Below, piece after piece: positions 44,800-56,180 of a stretch of DNA of 64,000 nt. The notes below the pieces were generated by a model. The model was not told the DNA's origin, ran no database searches, and was given only the letters and a program-made list of their open reading frames with translations. The position numbers were made by a program, and so were the translations under genes. The stretch comes from Fennellomyces sp. T-0311 (taxonomy: Eukaryota; Mucoromycota; Mucoromycetes; Mucorales; Lichtheimiaceae): positions 248,001 to 312,000 of the forward strand of contig JALLLT010000020.1 in the NCBI GenBank assembly GCA_025266875.1, written 5' to 3'. Each line of letters starts with the position of its first letter. Position 1 is the first letter of the stretch.

Positions 44800-45845
44800 T
44801 TAAAGAGCCCAAGAAGGCTGATCAGCTATGAGAGCGGCACTCATAACTTTGCGCTCCTCGTCTACCTCCTCCCTCAGCTGGAACTCCCCATCGCTCTTTC
44901 TTCCGCGGCCAGTTCCTACACGGTCCGGAGCGATGCCGGCCTCATACGCAACACCTTCCCCTTGAGCACCGGCATCCTCCATCGCGACATCTTGGCCATA
45001 GTGGCGCTGTTGTCTCTTACCCTTGTTGGTGTAGCCATCAAGTTTGGCAAAGTACCGGGCCACCTACATAGCAACGCCGTATTTTCAGAAATAAAGCTTT
45101 TTCCTAAAAAAAAGTCCTTACCCTCCGTGTGATACGCAGGTACTTGATAGCGCAGGACTTTCGTGCTGCCTTCCTTGCCACCGAGTTCTGAAGATATGCA
45201 CTCACGTTCCAGATATCTCTTTCCGCCAGGAACGTTGCTTCCAGCGTAATTGAGTTCTTGTTATACGCGGCCGTGTGCGCCGTCAGCTTTTACAGATCAT
45301 TACATACATTAGAACTTAGCCCTCCTATACTTTAATCGATATAAACCTTCGTCACTCGGGTCATTCGTCAATTTCTGCACAGATTTGCGTTTGCTTTGAC
45401 AGAGGACGTCTTGGCTCTTTTTCGCAACGTAGTGTAATCCGTCTGCACTCTGCGGCTAAAGAACGCATGATCATCTACGGCAGTTGACTGTGCGTGAATA
45501 TAGTCCACTACAGCCTTGGTCATCTCCTTGTTGGCATGGGCACGGTAAGTTACAGTGAAATCAAACTCCATCGGTTCCTCACAGCTCCGGGCATAACAAC
45601 AGACTGGCTCGCAAGCTGTTTGACTGGCAAACAGACTACTCATCCATTAGCCGTGCCTGTAGCTGATTGTTCTGGCTCTGTAGATTATGAACCATTGCAG
45701 TCAAAGACTGCAGAACCTCAACACTCTCTTGAGCGCGGATACGTTCAAAATGGGTTGTTGTTGTTGTTGTTGGACATCTAGTATACAAATATCCCGCATT
45801 GCAGTAACATTGAGCATAACTATGATGGTTTATAGATGCGTACAA
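44800..45845 (-). pseudogene. unidentified minus-strand gene remnant convergent with the Tnp2 transposase
   Basis: Minus-strand pieces end 14 bp from the transposase stop: 45845-45636 (VEVLQSLTAMVHNLQSQNNQLQARL, a likely coiled coil), about 45560-45368 (HANKEMTKAVVDYIHAQS...TTLRKRAKTSSVKANANL) and 45063-44800 (a hydrophilic, basic then acidic segment). Composition is protein-like throughout, but frames change without clean introns. The tight convergence suggests a second ORF of the same transposon. I do not recognise it. Confidence 0.4.
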
Positions 45846-47699
45846 TTAGGTAGAAACGATAAAAGAATGAGAAGAGCCTTATATTATGTACATTTATTCT
45901 ACATATACGGGCAAAGACATTTTAGGCAATGACCACGATTACAAAGAGTATAAAGGGGGCATCGCACAGTTAAAGATCGAGTTCGTCTTTCTTTCTACTT
46001 TCCATCACTACAGTGGAACCCCATTTTTCTCACAGGCGGTTTTTCAGAAAACATAGCGCAAAACTGTGGGTGTGCAAAAACCGGGTGTGAATTGGCAGAG
46101 GAGTTGAACGGGTTGGACGAGGTCTTCGTGCAAAAAGCGGGGGTGTACAGGCTTCTACGCGCTGCAAATAGTTTTTGGCGAATTTTGGTGAATGATTTTT
46201 TGAAGTGGTTAAACATAAGCTTTTTAACCGCCTCAGTTGCTAAAAATGGTAGTATAAATGGTTAAAAAGCTTATGCTTAACCGCTGTAACCACTTTTAAC
46301 CATCGAAATTATTTGCAGTGTACTGTACTTCACCGAAAGTCCAGGTAACTTAGTATTCAGATAATAAAAATGGTACACCGTTTAAACCATAATTTGCTGC
46401 CACCACCGTTTTACCAATTTTGCTGCTAAAATTAATAACCGTGTCGAATCCAAAAATGAGACCATCCCTGCCTCTTCCGAAATAAACGACCCTTATACCG
46501 AAACGGTGTCTGTGTATATGTTTACGCAAAAAAACCTTCCATACAGCTTTGGTGTAGCGCGGCACTACACCAACGCTAAAGTGTATACCTGCCGTTTACG
46601 TAAAACATGGAACCTCCCTCCCCCGATTCGCCGCTTATTTTAATAATGCCCCACTTTTTGCTGGGACATTATTCCTTTTCCGCCCAGGGATAATGATGAG
46701 AAGTTGCAACAGCAACTACAGGAGGTGCGGCAATAAAGAGCGATGACAGACCAGCAGTTCAGCATCGTTGTTGCTAACTACAGTATCGATTGCATATAAC
46801 TGATGGGCAAAATAATTGGTTTCAAGAAGCAGTGATCAAGTTTGTGTTGATACTTTTCATGCTTATGTAATCCACTACCGCTGTAGAAGAACTATGCCAA
46901 CAACATATGGCGAAATCAACCATAACACGCGGCAATCGTAGATATTTTTTAGATACAGCCACTTTTCTTTCCTATCTTCAAATTGTCATAAATGTTACGA
47001 CATGATCCAGTACCAGGTTTTCGGAATTCCTATGTAGACTCTGTGCCTGCATAAAGGGCTGATAAAAATAGCACCCGACATAATCCTATTCTCTGGCATT
47101 GAAAGCTTATTGTGATGAACAACATTGCGAGGCTGCTTTTGAAAGAAGAACTTTACGAATGTTCGTCCATGATATCTTCATCATGAAGGAATAGGCTACG
47201 TTACAAGTACTTTTTATCACTGCTATTGTTCATTGTCTCTTTTTTTTGCACTTTCATCAGCCTACTGCCATTGGAGTGGGAATTACTAGCGGCGCACCAA
47301 AATCGCCAGGTAGCTTAGAACCAACATTTGCATAACTCTTGTTCCTTTTTGAAACCGCTACACTCCAAAATGATACATAAAGGTTTTGAGTGTACCAGAA
47401 AGCTAATAGTCTGTATTGTATGGGGAAATAATAATATACGGTCAGTATGAGAACTTCCGTACATTTCACAGGTAAAATGAATTCGAGACGAGCGACGCAC
47501 GAAAAAGTGTCACACTCACTGGAGCTACGGTGGATGAGCCATGCGCATATGTCGAAGAACTAACTGGTGATGCACAAAAAAACTGTTGTACATGCTGCGC
47601 CAAGGATGGATGAGCCACCCAACGAAGATTTAGAAATGAATTTCGTAGCTATAAACGCGCGTAGGCGTATTTACGCAGTTATTAGCATCATCTCTACAA
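45846..47699. other. repeat-bearing region without genes
   Basis: No supported coding sequence. Contains CACTACAGTGGAACCCC at about 46004, which resembles the terminus of a DNA transposon; a 23-bp inverted repeat at 46207-46282; and a 12-bp hairpin AATAATGCCCCA/TGGGACATTATT at about 46641-46672. The minus frame at 46350-46565 is unsupported. Confidence 0.4.
46207..46282. repeat. inverted repeat, two 23-bp arms with one mismatch
   Basis: Arms 46207-46229 and 46260-46282 pair over 22 of 23 bases with a 30-base loop. Each arm is itself nearly palindromic around AAGCTT, beginning GGTTAA and ending TTAACC. This nested symmetry suggests a miniature inverted-repeat element or a recombinase/transposase binding site. 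Confidence 0.6.
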
Positions 47700-49377
47700 A
47701 TGTCTAAAACCCACAATGACGCCTTGCCCCTCGAAACGATTGCATCATTGCTTTATGACGCTGAAAACGATCTACTTGACGAAATCAGGGCGTTTGCTTC
47801 AAACCAGGAATTTGAAGAATCCAAAGTGAACGGTAAACCCAATGGCTTCAATGTTGCTTGCTGCAAACATCCTCAAGGTTCCAATCCTCTGGTTCATGAT
47901 GATGGTGATGCCTACGTTTGTAAGAATGGTGTGGTCCAGATGTATCCACAAAACAAAACGCAGAACAAGGATTGTCCATGGAAGGATTACATCAGCAAGA
48001 CCAAAAAGAATAGAAACAAGTGGAAGGTTACAGACACGTCGTTTCAAGCACTCAAGGAGCACAGCCATGAATTAGAGCCAGGAACAACCAATATCTATGC
48101 CTCTTACAGACGAAGAAACCGTGCTGGTCCCACGCAAGTAGCCATTATTCAGGATGCTCAAAATGGTATTCCTCCAGCCCAGACGGTGGCCCATCTCGAT
48201 GACAGTGCAACCTCTTTGAGACTCATGGCTATACCCTACGACTGCGACATCATGAACGAACTGGTGTGCTCAAAGAAATTTTTGAGCTTACGCTGGCTTT
48301 TCGGGAGGTGGTTATCATCGATGCTAGGTACAAGACAAATCTCAACAAGCTTCGCCTTGTCAACGTTGTCTGTGTTAGTAATCTGTTATCTACAAGCACC
48401 TCGGACAGATTACGTACATTCTATATTGCCTCTGTTGTTGCCGTTAACGAGGATTACCTGTCATACAAGTGGGTCTTGCAATGCCTGGCGGACGTGATTT
48501 GGAGGAAGGAAACGAACATCAAACCTGGGCTTTTTGTTTCTGATGACGACCGTGCGCTGAAGAGCGCATTTGCAGAAGTATTCCCCGAAGTACCAAGAAT
48601 TTTGTGCGCCTGGCACATTGCGAGAAACTTCGGTACCAAGGTCAACAAGGCATTCGGCGCAGAATCCAAAGAAGGTGCTGAGCTCGAGGCCAAGTTGATC
48701 CCGCAGTTATTGTACACAAGAAGTGAATTGGCCTATAAAGATGTAGTCAAGAAGTTCGAGGAAATGGCAGAGCTTGCCACTAACAAGGAAGTGGACCTGA
48801 AGACATATTTAAATGGGTATGTACTTATCATTATTTTCTATATTTACAATTTAAACTGACCAGTTTCATCCATGGTACACAGATTACGTGATAACGAGGA
48901 AATGTGGGCTGGTCCATGGGCTGAGAAGTACGCACATTTTGGTGCCCGAACATCGCAATGTGCTGAAGGAACACATGCCGGTATCAAGCATATCCTAAAA
49001 CAGCCAAGCTTAATTGTGAATCTTTTCGAAAAGCTCCACATATACTTAGATGCACAGGTTCGTATTGGTACATATGTCAATTGTTTCTATTTACTTACCA
49101 AGTACATTAGAACACTACCTCTGTTATCTCACTCTCAATTTATCTTTATTTTCCTTCCGAATCCTATCCACCTCAAGACTTACGCTTAACAACGGACCAG
49201 GTAATGATACAAGCCGTTTTTCTAAGCATTCCTTTCTAAACAGGAACTTTCAATGCAGATAATGCAGAGCTTTTAAAGGGCAAAGATGCTTATTTCTGTT
49301 GCCCAATCTGCCCTGGAATTCTGAAGAATCCACGAATTGCTAGAGAGCATTTACAAAATCATGATTTTCAAATTTAA
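47700..49377 (+). pseudogene. Mutator-like (MULE/FAR1-type) transposase, one frameshift
   Basis: First frame (from 47700, MSKTHNDALPLE) carries a FAR1/WRKY-like zinc domain: CCKHP, CPWKDYISKTKKNRNKWKV, HSHELEP. Near 48240-48270 the reading moves to another frame with VVIIDARYKTNLNKLRLVN, YLSYKWVLQCL and LFVSDDDRALKSAFAEVFPEVPRILCAWH, the MULE catalytic core (D...D...C-x2-H). It continues through plausible introns: LRDNEEMWAGPWAEKYAHFG...AEGTHAGIKHILK, then TFNADNAELLKG and a terminal C2H2-like finger CCPICPGILKNPRIAREHLQNH, stop at 49377. Apart from the one shift most of the gene is legible, so it decayed recently or the shift is a sequencing error. Confidence 0.75.
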
Positions 49378-49627
49378 TTCGTGCACACGCCACTAAAAGC
49401 GATCCTCGGATAATGACACAAATGGCTCTCGAAAACGGCGTGTATGAAGTGACGCATCTGACACCAAGGATGGTAATGAGTTTGAAAAAGCCTCAATGTA
49501 TGCACCTACGGCTGGAGGCGAGAATGTCAACCCATCCAACAACTAAAATCATGATGAGCATGACAAGATCATAACGAACGTGCCTGTGGTTGAAAGCGAT
49601 AACAACAGCAACGCTATATTTCACAAC
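49378..49627. other. non-coding flank of the MULE
   Basis: Short stretch between the transposase stop and the LTR-like repeat; nothing recognised. Confidence 0.4.
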
Positions 49628-49855
49628 TGTGGTATCGCTTAACGAGAAAAGGCTTTCGAAGGAAGAGATAAAAAATAAGACAATGTTTTATTGAAGAAGA
49701 CTGCTCTCTATTTATACTGATGGTGGTTCGACCGGAGAAGATGAATCTAATAGCCCAAAGATCAATGTTATCACCGAGTCTCTGGTGACCTTGCCGTCCA
49801 AAGTCAATGAAGCCGAAGGTTATACAGAGCCTTAGTTGACCGAGTTGCTCTGCAT
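49628..49855 (+). repeat. LTR-like repeat, copy 1
   Basis: Starts TGTGGTATCGCTTAA and shares most of its ~225 bp with the stretch beginning 53058, including CTCTATTTATA, AATAGCCCAAAGAT, CCGAAGGT and CAGAGCCTTAGTT. The TG start and an internal TATA-like element are LTR features. The 3' border is uncertain because similarity fades near 49850. Confidence 0.6.
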
Positions 49856-49974
49856 GATCGGTAACGCCGGATCAAGACTGCACACGCAAGCAAATAAGGC
49901 AATCGATAACTGCAGGGTTGTTGATGTCGCAATAACAACGGATATAAACAAGGGCTAAGGAAAAACATGTAACC

Positions 49975-50445
49975 GTGGATGACGATGTATGCTGGGAATA
50001 TGACAACTGCCCATCGACGGACAGCGAAGACCCGCAGGACAAGCGCCGATGTACAGACACGATCGAGCATCCGGAACTGAAGCGGCAACGCATTATTGAT
50101 ATGAAAGCGCACCAAATGGATCATGAAACGGCAATTCTAGCATCGAGCGACGGCTTATTCATCAACGACCGCGAAAGGCAACTTCGACTTGCAATTACCA
50201 AGGCTGGAAACTGGTGTCCAATTGTCGACACAAGCCATAAAGATGAATCCCATGCGTTGCTGTCGAGTTCCAAAGGGGTTGGTTATCTCTTGGTGAGAGA
50301 GAATGGACTGTGGAAGCTTCCGATGCCAAACCAACTGCATTCTTCATATTCCATCCCTAACGGGCATCATCGCATTGACTATTTGAAACGGTTTGGTCCC
50401 ACTTCGGAGTACTTGAAAAAAAAAGAAGTATCAGGAACTGGATGA
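49975..50445 (+). CDS. hypothetical protein, 156 residues
   Basis: One uninterrupted frame between the two LTR-like repeats. The N-terminal third is acidic and basic mixed (DDDVCWEYDNC, KRRCTDTIEHPELKRQR). The middle reads NDRERQLRLAITKAGNWCPIVDTSHKDESH. It ends in a Lys-rich run at an A-homopolymer. I do not recognise a domain. Composition looks protein-like, but there is no supporting context; it could belong to a decayed retroelement or be chance. Confidence 0.3.
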   Translation: MDDDVCWEYDNCPSTDSEDPQDKRRCTDTIEHPELKRQRIIDMKAHQMDHETAILASSDGLFINDRERQLRLAITKAGNWCPIVDTSHKDESHALLSSSKGVGYLLVRENGLWKLPMPNQLHSSYSIPNGHHRIDYLKRFGPTSEYLKKKEVSGTG

Positions 50446-53057
50446 GGCGACAGTGGAGATGATTAACGTAGATTAAATCCTGGAGCCAGCCACCCCAGTG
50501 CATATTTACCCAAGTCTTTGTAGGCGCTGTGATGTAGAAAGTTCAATTAGTAACAATAAGAGAGTCGTTGAGACCGTAAAATAGATATCTGTTCTGATCG
50601 TCTTTTCACATGCTAATCTAGTGCCTTATTTATACTGTTGACTACGACACATCTTTTACTGTCCTTCTAGCATCTTCTAGTTATTGGAGGTTCATTTACC
50701 ATCTAGTGATGTCTCACTTTCAATGTTTATCCGAATTCATCTTTATGTGAATTATCATGTCAGCCACGACAGACTCCATCCTCATTAGCAGCACTTCCGC
50801 TTTGCTCGTTAAGTGTATGGAGCCATGTAGAAGACAACATGCTACGACGCACTTCGAAAGACAGTTACCAGGATCCGAATCATCATATCCAGAAGGCACG
50901 AGCAAGTATCAGTCATGCTTTACTACATTGGTTAGTGTGGTAATGGCGCCAAGGCAAAGTAAAACTGGACATCTTGCTTGAGTTTGATTGTTCTGTCGCC
51001 TAGTCCAGAGCTTTTATCTTTTTGAGAGGGATAAGGGTGACCGCGCTCCGTGCTACGTATAACCTGTTCTAACGTCATTCTTGGCACAGGACACGCTGGT
51101 GCTTGCTGTTCCGGTATTCATGCTGGATATAAACTCGGCGTGCCAACGAACAATCATGCATGTCTTAATCGAATCATCACCTCGCTCGCTTCGGTCTAAC
51201 AAAGATTCATGTCCTATGTTTTGGCAAGAGTAACTGACATTTTGTTACCGGGCGCTATCAAGCAAGGAGAACACCAGAGAAAGTCGCTTCAACCAGGCCT
51301 TCCAGTGTGCTCATTACGAGCGAGCTTCACATAGTTCACGAGATCTTACGCGAAAAGCATCATAACCGAACGCCACGATTGTATCAAACGTATTTCTGGA
51401 AAAACCAGTCGACACACAAAAAAGGAAAATCGGACTTGATTGGGCAGGGCTGGAACGGACACGGATTGGACTTTATTAGGGGAAAATCGCACCAATGTAA
51501 GCAGCAAGTGGCAAAAACAACGCGTCGGTCAAGTAGTAAGCGCGCAGATCATGTGGGAAAAAAGCAATGACTTTATTGAATCGAGACCCTGAGTGACAGT
51601 CACCAACTGGAACGGGTCACTTGAACATGCCGATTAAAAGGCCTTCAGAAGACCATTAAGTTGTTTTTTTCGTTCTCTTGTTTGATTGGATACGTGGGCC
51701 ACCAGTCCCATAATCCCCCGAAGCAGCTTCTTCCACAAGGAAGGCTACAGTCCCCAGAAGAGCAGCAAGCCTCCAAGGAGGTTGATCAAGTCTCCAAAGA
51801 GAACAGGCCGTCCAAAGGAAGACCAGCAGCCACCAAAGCAGCTTCGGTATTTTTGAATCTCAACAGTAATGAAGCACAACCAAACAAAGAGCAAGGGGAA
51901 GTTTATCCCTTCATCTGTCTGTGCCATCTCGCTACTGGAGACCCTGGTGGTTTCCCTCGAGCATAACTTTCTCTTGGGATTATTGTGAAAAGAAAGAAAA
52001 AAGCTGCCGATCCTGACCTCCTTTTATACCTTTTTGAAAGCGAGCAGTCCCCCTTTTTTTCACATGTAGCAACAGTCACCCAGGCTATGACGTTTTACAG
52101 TAACAAGTCATGGCCGCAGCAAACGGTGTGCAAGAGGAATAAAGGACTGTATGGCTTGAAAGGTAGCTTTTTTTTGCTGGTCTTTGTTACTGATCCACAC
52201 TACTGCCATACCGACAAGTCCGCTTGACGATGTACAGTGCACAGACCTCTCGTTGTCCACGCCGGCTGAACCGATTATCCCTGCATTAACTGCGATTTGT
52301 GGGTTTGGTCCCCCTTTCAGGAAGTGCGACGACAAATAACGCAAAATGTACCGATCAGCTTTCACAACGGACACCTTTACTATCGGAAAACCGTCTTTTC
52401 CGCATTGAATGAGCCCAAAATCAAGCAAATCGATTTTTCATGTATATAGCCTTTTTTTCTCGGCAGTGGGCCATTGCTGCTGTGCATGGCGGCGGACGAA
52501 TTTGATTCTAAAGCGGCGTGCACTTCTTCCACGGCACCGCTTTTCCAACAAACAACTTTGACCTCGATCGCCGTTCATTCATTACAACAACAATGTTCGC
52601 CATCGAGAGACTTTTGGTCAGAGAGTGCTGACGTTATAGCCAAATCTTTTTTAAATCGTGCTGAGGAGCCGTTGCGTGTTCCTGGGCTCTTTTTTTGTCA
52701 GTTCTGCACTACCATTGAATCTTTGCTTGCACTTCTCGTTGACAGTGAGCCCCCACGATAAATTACATAAGCAACCCTGACCAACCCTTCAGTCAGGCAG
52801 TGTTGCTATCGTAACATGCCTGTCAGAATGTTGGTAGGCAACGTAAGCATTTGTAACCTGCTGGGTGCTTTATTTTGGCTCTTCCCGTTTTCGATGGGCT
52901 AAAAAGCGTTGGTAATAGCTGTTATTGCATATTTTCTAATATAACGCGTCACTTTTTATCTGGTTACCAGTTTGACTAGTATAAAAATATTAAATGAGGC
53001 TTCATCTTTTCTACAAAATACGTTACAAACAAGTGAATCCCAGCACCGAATGGGTCC
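50446..53057. other. region between the LTR-like repeats, no identifiable gene
   Basis: Short frames on both strands (for example plus 51307-51570, 51661-51966, 52474-52761; minus 52108-52428) with no recognisable domain and no consistent splicing. No protease, RT or integrase motif was seen, so if the repeats are LTRs of one element its internal part has lost coding capacity. Confidence 0.35.
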
Positions 53058-53290
53058 TGTGGTATCGCTTAAGGAGAAAAGGCTATCGAATGGCAGACCA
53101 AAATCAGATCATGTTTTATTAAGGTAAAGTACTCTCTATTTATATTGATGATGAGTCATGATGGAGAAGATGAATACTTTGCCTAATAGCCCAAAGATCC
53201 ATGTTATCGCCGAGCCCCTAACGACCTTGCCGTTTAATGTCAATGAGGCCGAAGGTCATACAGAGCCTTAGTTACGGAGTCGCCTCAGAA
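53058..53290 (+). repeat. LTR-like repeat, copy 2
   Basis: Direct repeat of the copy at 49628, same orientation, about 3.4 kb away, starting TGTGGTATCGCTTAA. The copies differ by many substitutions and small indels, so they are old. No purine tract lies immediately before it, which argues for solo LTRs or separate insertions rather than one intact element. Confidence 0.6.
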
Positions 53291-54487
53291 GAAGCACTAC
53301 CAAGTGGCACAACCATCTGCCCAAGGAAACCGCACATAATTTGTGTGGATTCTAGGGTATTTACGTATGTTCGTTTGGGACTTATGCCCACGACGTTTCT
53401 TCCTTACCGCTCCAACCTGCTTTTTTCCACCTTCTAGACTTTTTTCAAGCGCGATATCTGTGTTGTTATCATTTATTCCCTTGATGTCTTAGTGTATTCT
53501 GTAGAGAATGTAACAGTGGATTCAGTGACGTTAGCAATTGGTCAATTCAATCACCCAGGAAGGGGTTATTTTAAGGAGAGTGATTTCACCTTTTTCCGAG
53601 ATGCAAGAATATTTCATTGGATGATGGCGTGCTTTATATTTTGTGATGACTGGTACCAGCGGAGAGTAGTACGGATTACTTCGATATGTGCTGCTAGCAT
53701 GAGTTAGGACCGAGATACCGCAAAAACTAGGTCAACCTTGGAAAGAATTGACCAAAAGTAGTGTCTGTATACAGAAGTTTCGGAAACCACAGTAAGTGGA
53801 CAGCCAAGAGTAAAACGTAATCCATAGGAAATAGAATGCACAATAAAGAAAAGCTTACAGAATCATCTTTAAATACGCATTTCAGCAGAAAACCCCATTA
53901 TCATGACAATTACTCTGCACATAACCATGGAAACGAGTCTATTTATTACCGTAAGAACATCGTCAGTGGTGTTGTATCTGTAGTGGTCACACTTTTTGAT
54001 ATGGTCGTTTCAAATTACAGAGCGTGCACAGATTTTTTGAACCGGATGCAGGGGTTGTTGAAGCGAGCGCCACATGACCTTGCGGTGCCTGAACATGTTC
54101 TGTAGATCGGTTTGCTAGTTAGAAGCTCGTTTAAAAGAGTATATGCATAAATAAATGGAACTGAATATTGAAGATGTAGTAGTAAGTCCAGGAGATCAAG
54201 TGATTTGGTGTTGATGAAGGTGGTAAATGACTTAAGCAGTTTTGGTGACGGTAGCTGCTGACGTCGTACAAAGTAATCGGTCAACAACAATGAATGTTGC
54301 AAGTATATCAAAAGGTTCCGCTTCTTGGCACTTGTTTACTTTTTCCTCTCATACACATTCATTTCGATGTAGGTTTTCTTGTGACAAAAGTGCGATTTTA
54401 TACTTTGCATCTAATCATGTCCAACAATGTGCAATCTTGATCTGAATTAGGCATTACGCCATTGACAGCTCCAACTCAAATCCGGCC
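53291..54487. other. no supportable gene
   Basis: Only short frames on both strands without recognisable sequence. It precedes the GC-richer gene at 54488. Confidence 0.4.
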
Positions 54488-55314
54488 ATGTCGGTCGGTC
54501 CACGTTTTTACGAGTACCTGGATTTCGGACGCGGTCCAGCAACTTTGCCCGTTTCAAGATGCCCGTCGGTTTTCGGTGCTTGGGTATGGATCGACCGAAG
54601 ACGTCCGAAGACTGTCGGTCCACCCCCGTTGCGTGCCCTATCGATACTGGTGTACTCGGCCTCCCAATATGCGTTGTCGACCTTCCCCGCAAACGATGCC
54701 GCTGTCGAAGAATGGCTTATCGATATTAAGCAGGTAATACGTGTGATGAAACAAGTGCCAACTGATTACTTACTTTATTCAATGACATCCATTAATAATA
54801 GATCTATGATCGCACGGCCGAACGAAGTGGGCTGGGGGATATCCTTCAGGATACCAAACAGCAGGTCGCCGACGCCGATGCGGCCAACTTCTCCACAAGG
54901 ATGACCGCTGCACGGTCCCGGAGAGGAGCACCGTCGGTGTTCCAAGGCCATCCGCACTCTACGGAGCGGGTGGCTCAATTCGAGCGAATGCAGGCCGAGG
55001 AGAGGAGTCGGGCCCGCCGCGGGATTCTAACCAGTACAATGCCACGCCCACACAACCTACAGGATACAAGTACAGCGTTATACCGGCGGTGGTTTTTGAA
55101 TCGCGCGGCGGGCATAGAGATGCAGCAATCAGCGAGGGCCACTGGGAGAAATCCCATGGCCGGCCTTGACGATGAAGGCCGAGAAGAATACCTCAGGCGG
55201 CGAGGTATGGGCCCCTTCCGGGCAGTAGAGAGAATTACCAATCGGAACACAGCGCTTTACATTCACAGACGAGGTGTTACAATTTCCAAATTTGGAAGGA
55301 AAAATAAAACATAA
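54488..55314 (+). CDS. hypothetical protein, 252 residues, two exons, GC-richer than its surroundings
   Basis: Exons 54488-54733 and 54802-55314 with a 68-nt GT-AG intron join in frame (IDIKQ|IYDRTAERSGLGD) to give 252 residues. Without splicing the sequence appears as two overlapping frames with an ATGA overlap at 54901-54904. A stop lies in frame upstream, so 54488 is the first Met. The C-terminal half is very basic and Arg-rich, with FERMQAEERSRARRGI, a hydrophilic middle, and a KFGRKNKT end. No signal peptide or membrane segment; no domain recognised. Its base composition differs from the AT-rich flanks, and a Tc1/mariner remnant starts 67 bp downstream. It may be a lineage-specific gene, a transposon passenger or a transferred gene. 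Confidence 0.5.
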
Positions 55315-55380
55315 CATTCCCCATTTATGTATCTTTTGCATTTTTTTCTGTCAACTCACAATACACTTCAAGATACTATT

Positions 55381-56180
55381 GTCAGCAAACTGAGAAGTGC
55401 TGGGAGCTTTCAAAAGCCGTGAAAACCCCCAAACAATTGACATGAAGCAGGCTGGAATAAAAGTCTGCAAAATTGTGCGCTGGACATTGCAAAAGCGTGA
55501 AACTATCAATAGCGTCATCAAGGAATGGAACCGTCAAAAGCAAGATCAGGAGCGGACGACCTGAAAAATCAACGCGTAGGGATTGAATTGCTCTCGTACT
55601 TTGCGCGAAATGGAATCCAATGAAACTGTACTCGTTCCACCACCAGGCGATGCTTGAACGTGTTGGTGTCAAAAGTCTGATGAGACACGGTAATTAAGTA
55701 TTTGCGCCAGGATGGCCTTTGGTCGTATGTGCCTGCCCGAAAACTAGCATTAATGCGCTGTAATATTGCTCGATGCCGTGCTCGGTCTAAAATACACAAG
55801 AACTGGACAATGGAAGAACGGAGAGATGTGATATGCTTTGACGAGTCCAGAGTTACAGTTCGCGGCAATGGTGGAGAGGCTCGCGTCATCAGACGATAAG
55901 GAGAACGTCACAAGGCAAGCACATTGTTCATGCCCACAAGTTTGACAAAGGAACAGTAATGGTGTGGAGCTGCTTCTGGATTGAAGGCTTTGGGCCCTTG
56001 GTATTTATAGGTGGCAATGTGAATCAAGAAGCCTATGTCACCTGCCTTTCCCACCATCTCGTCCCATACCTCGAAAAAGCCATCAGGGATACCGGCATGG
56101 AGTTTATCTTCCAAGAGGATGGTGCTAGCTGCCACACAGGTAGCTATACAAGGTGCTATAAAGAAGAATCGGGTATTAGA
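55381..56180 (+). pseudogene. Tc1/mariner-type transposase remnant
   Basis: Plus-strand pieces in more than one frame. An N-terminal helix-turn-helix-like segment with SGRPEKS near 55550; then WTMEERRDVICFDESRVTVRGNGG (about 55805-55890) with the DES motif of the second catalytic aspartate region; a frame change near 55900; then WSCFWIEGFGPLVFIGGNVNQEAY and FQEDGASCHTGS, the family's conserved (Q)D-x-A-x-x-H block. The 3' part is missing or unreadable after about 56170. Stops and shifts rule out activity. Confidence 0.7.
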
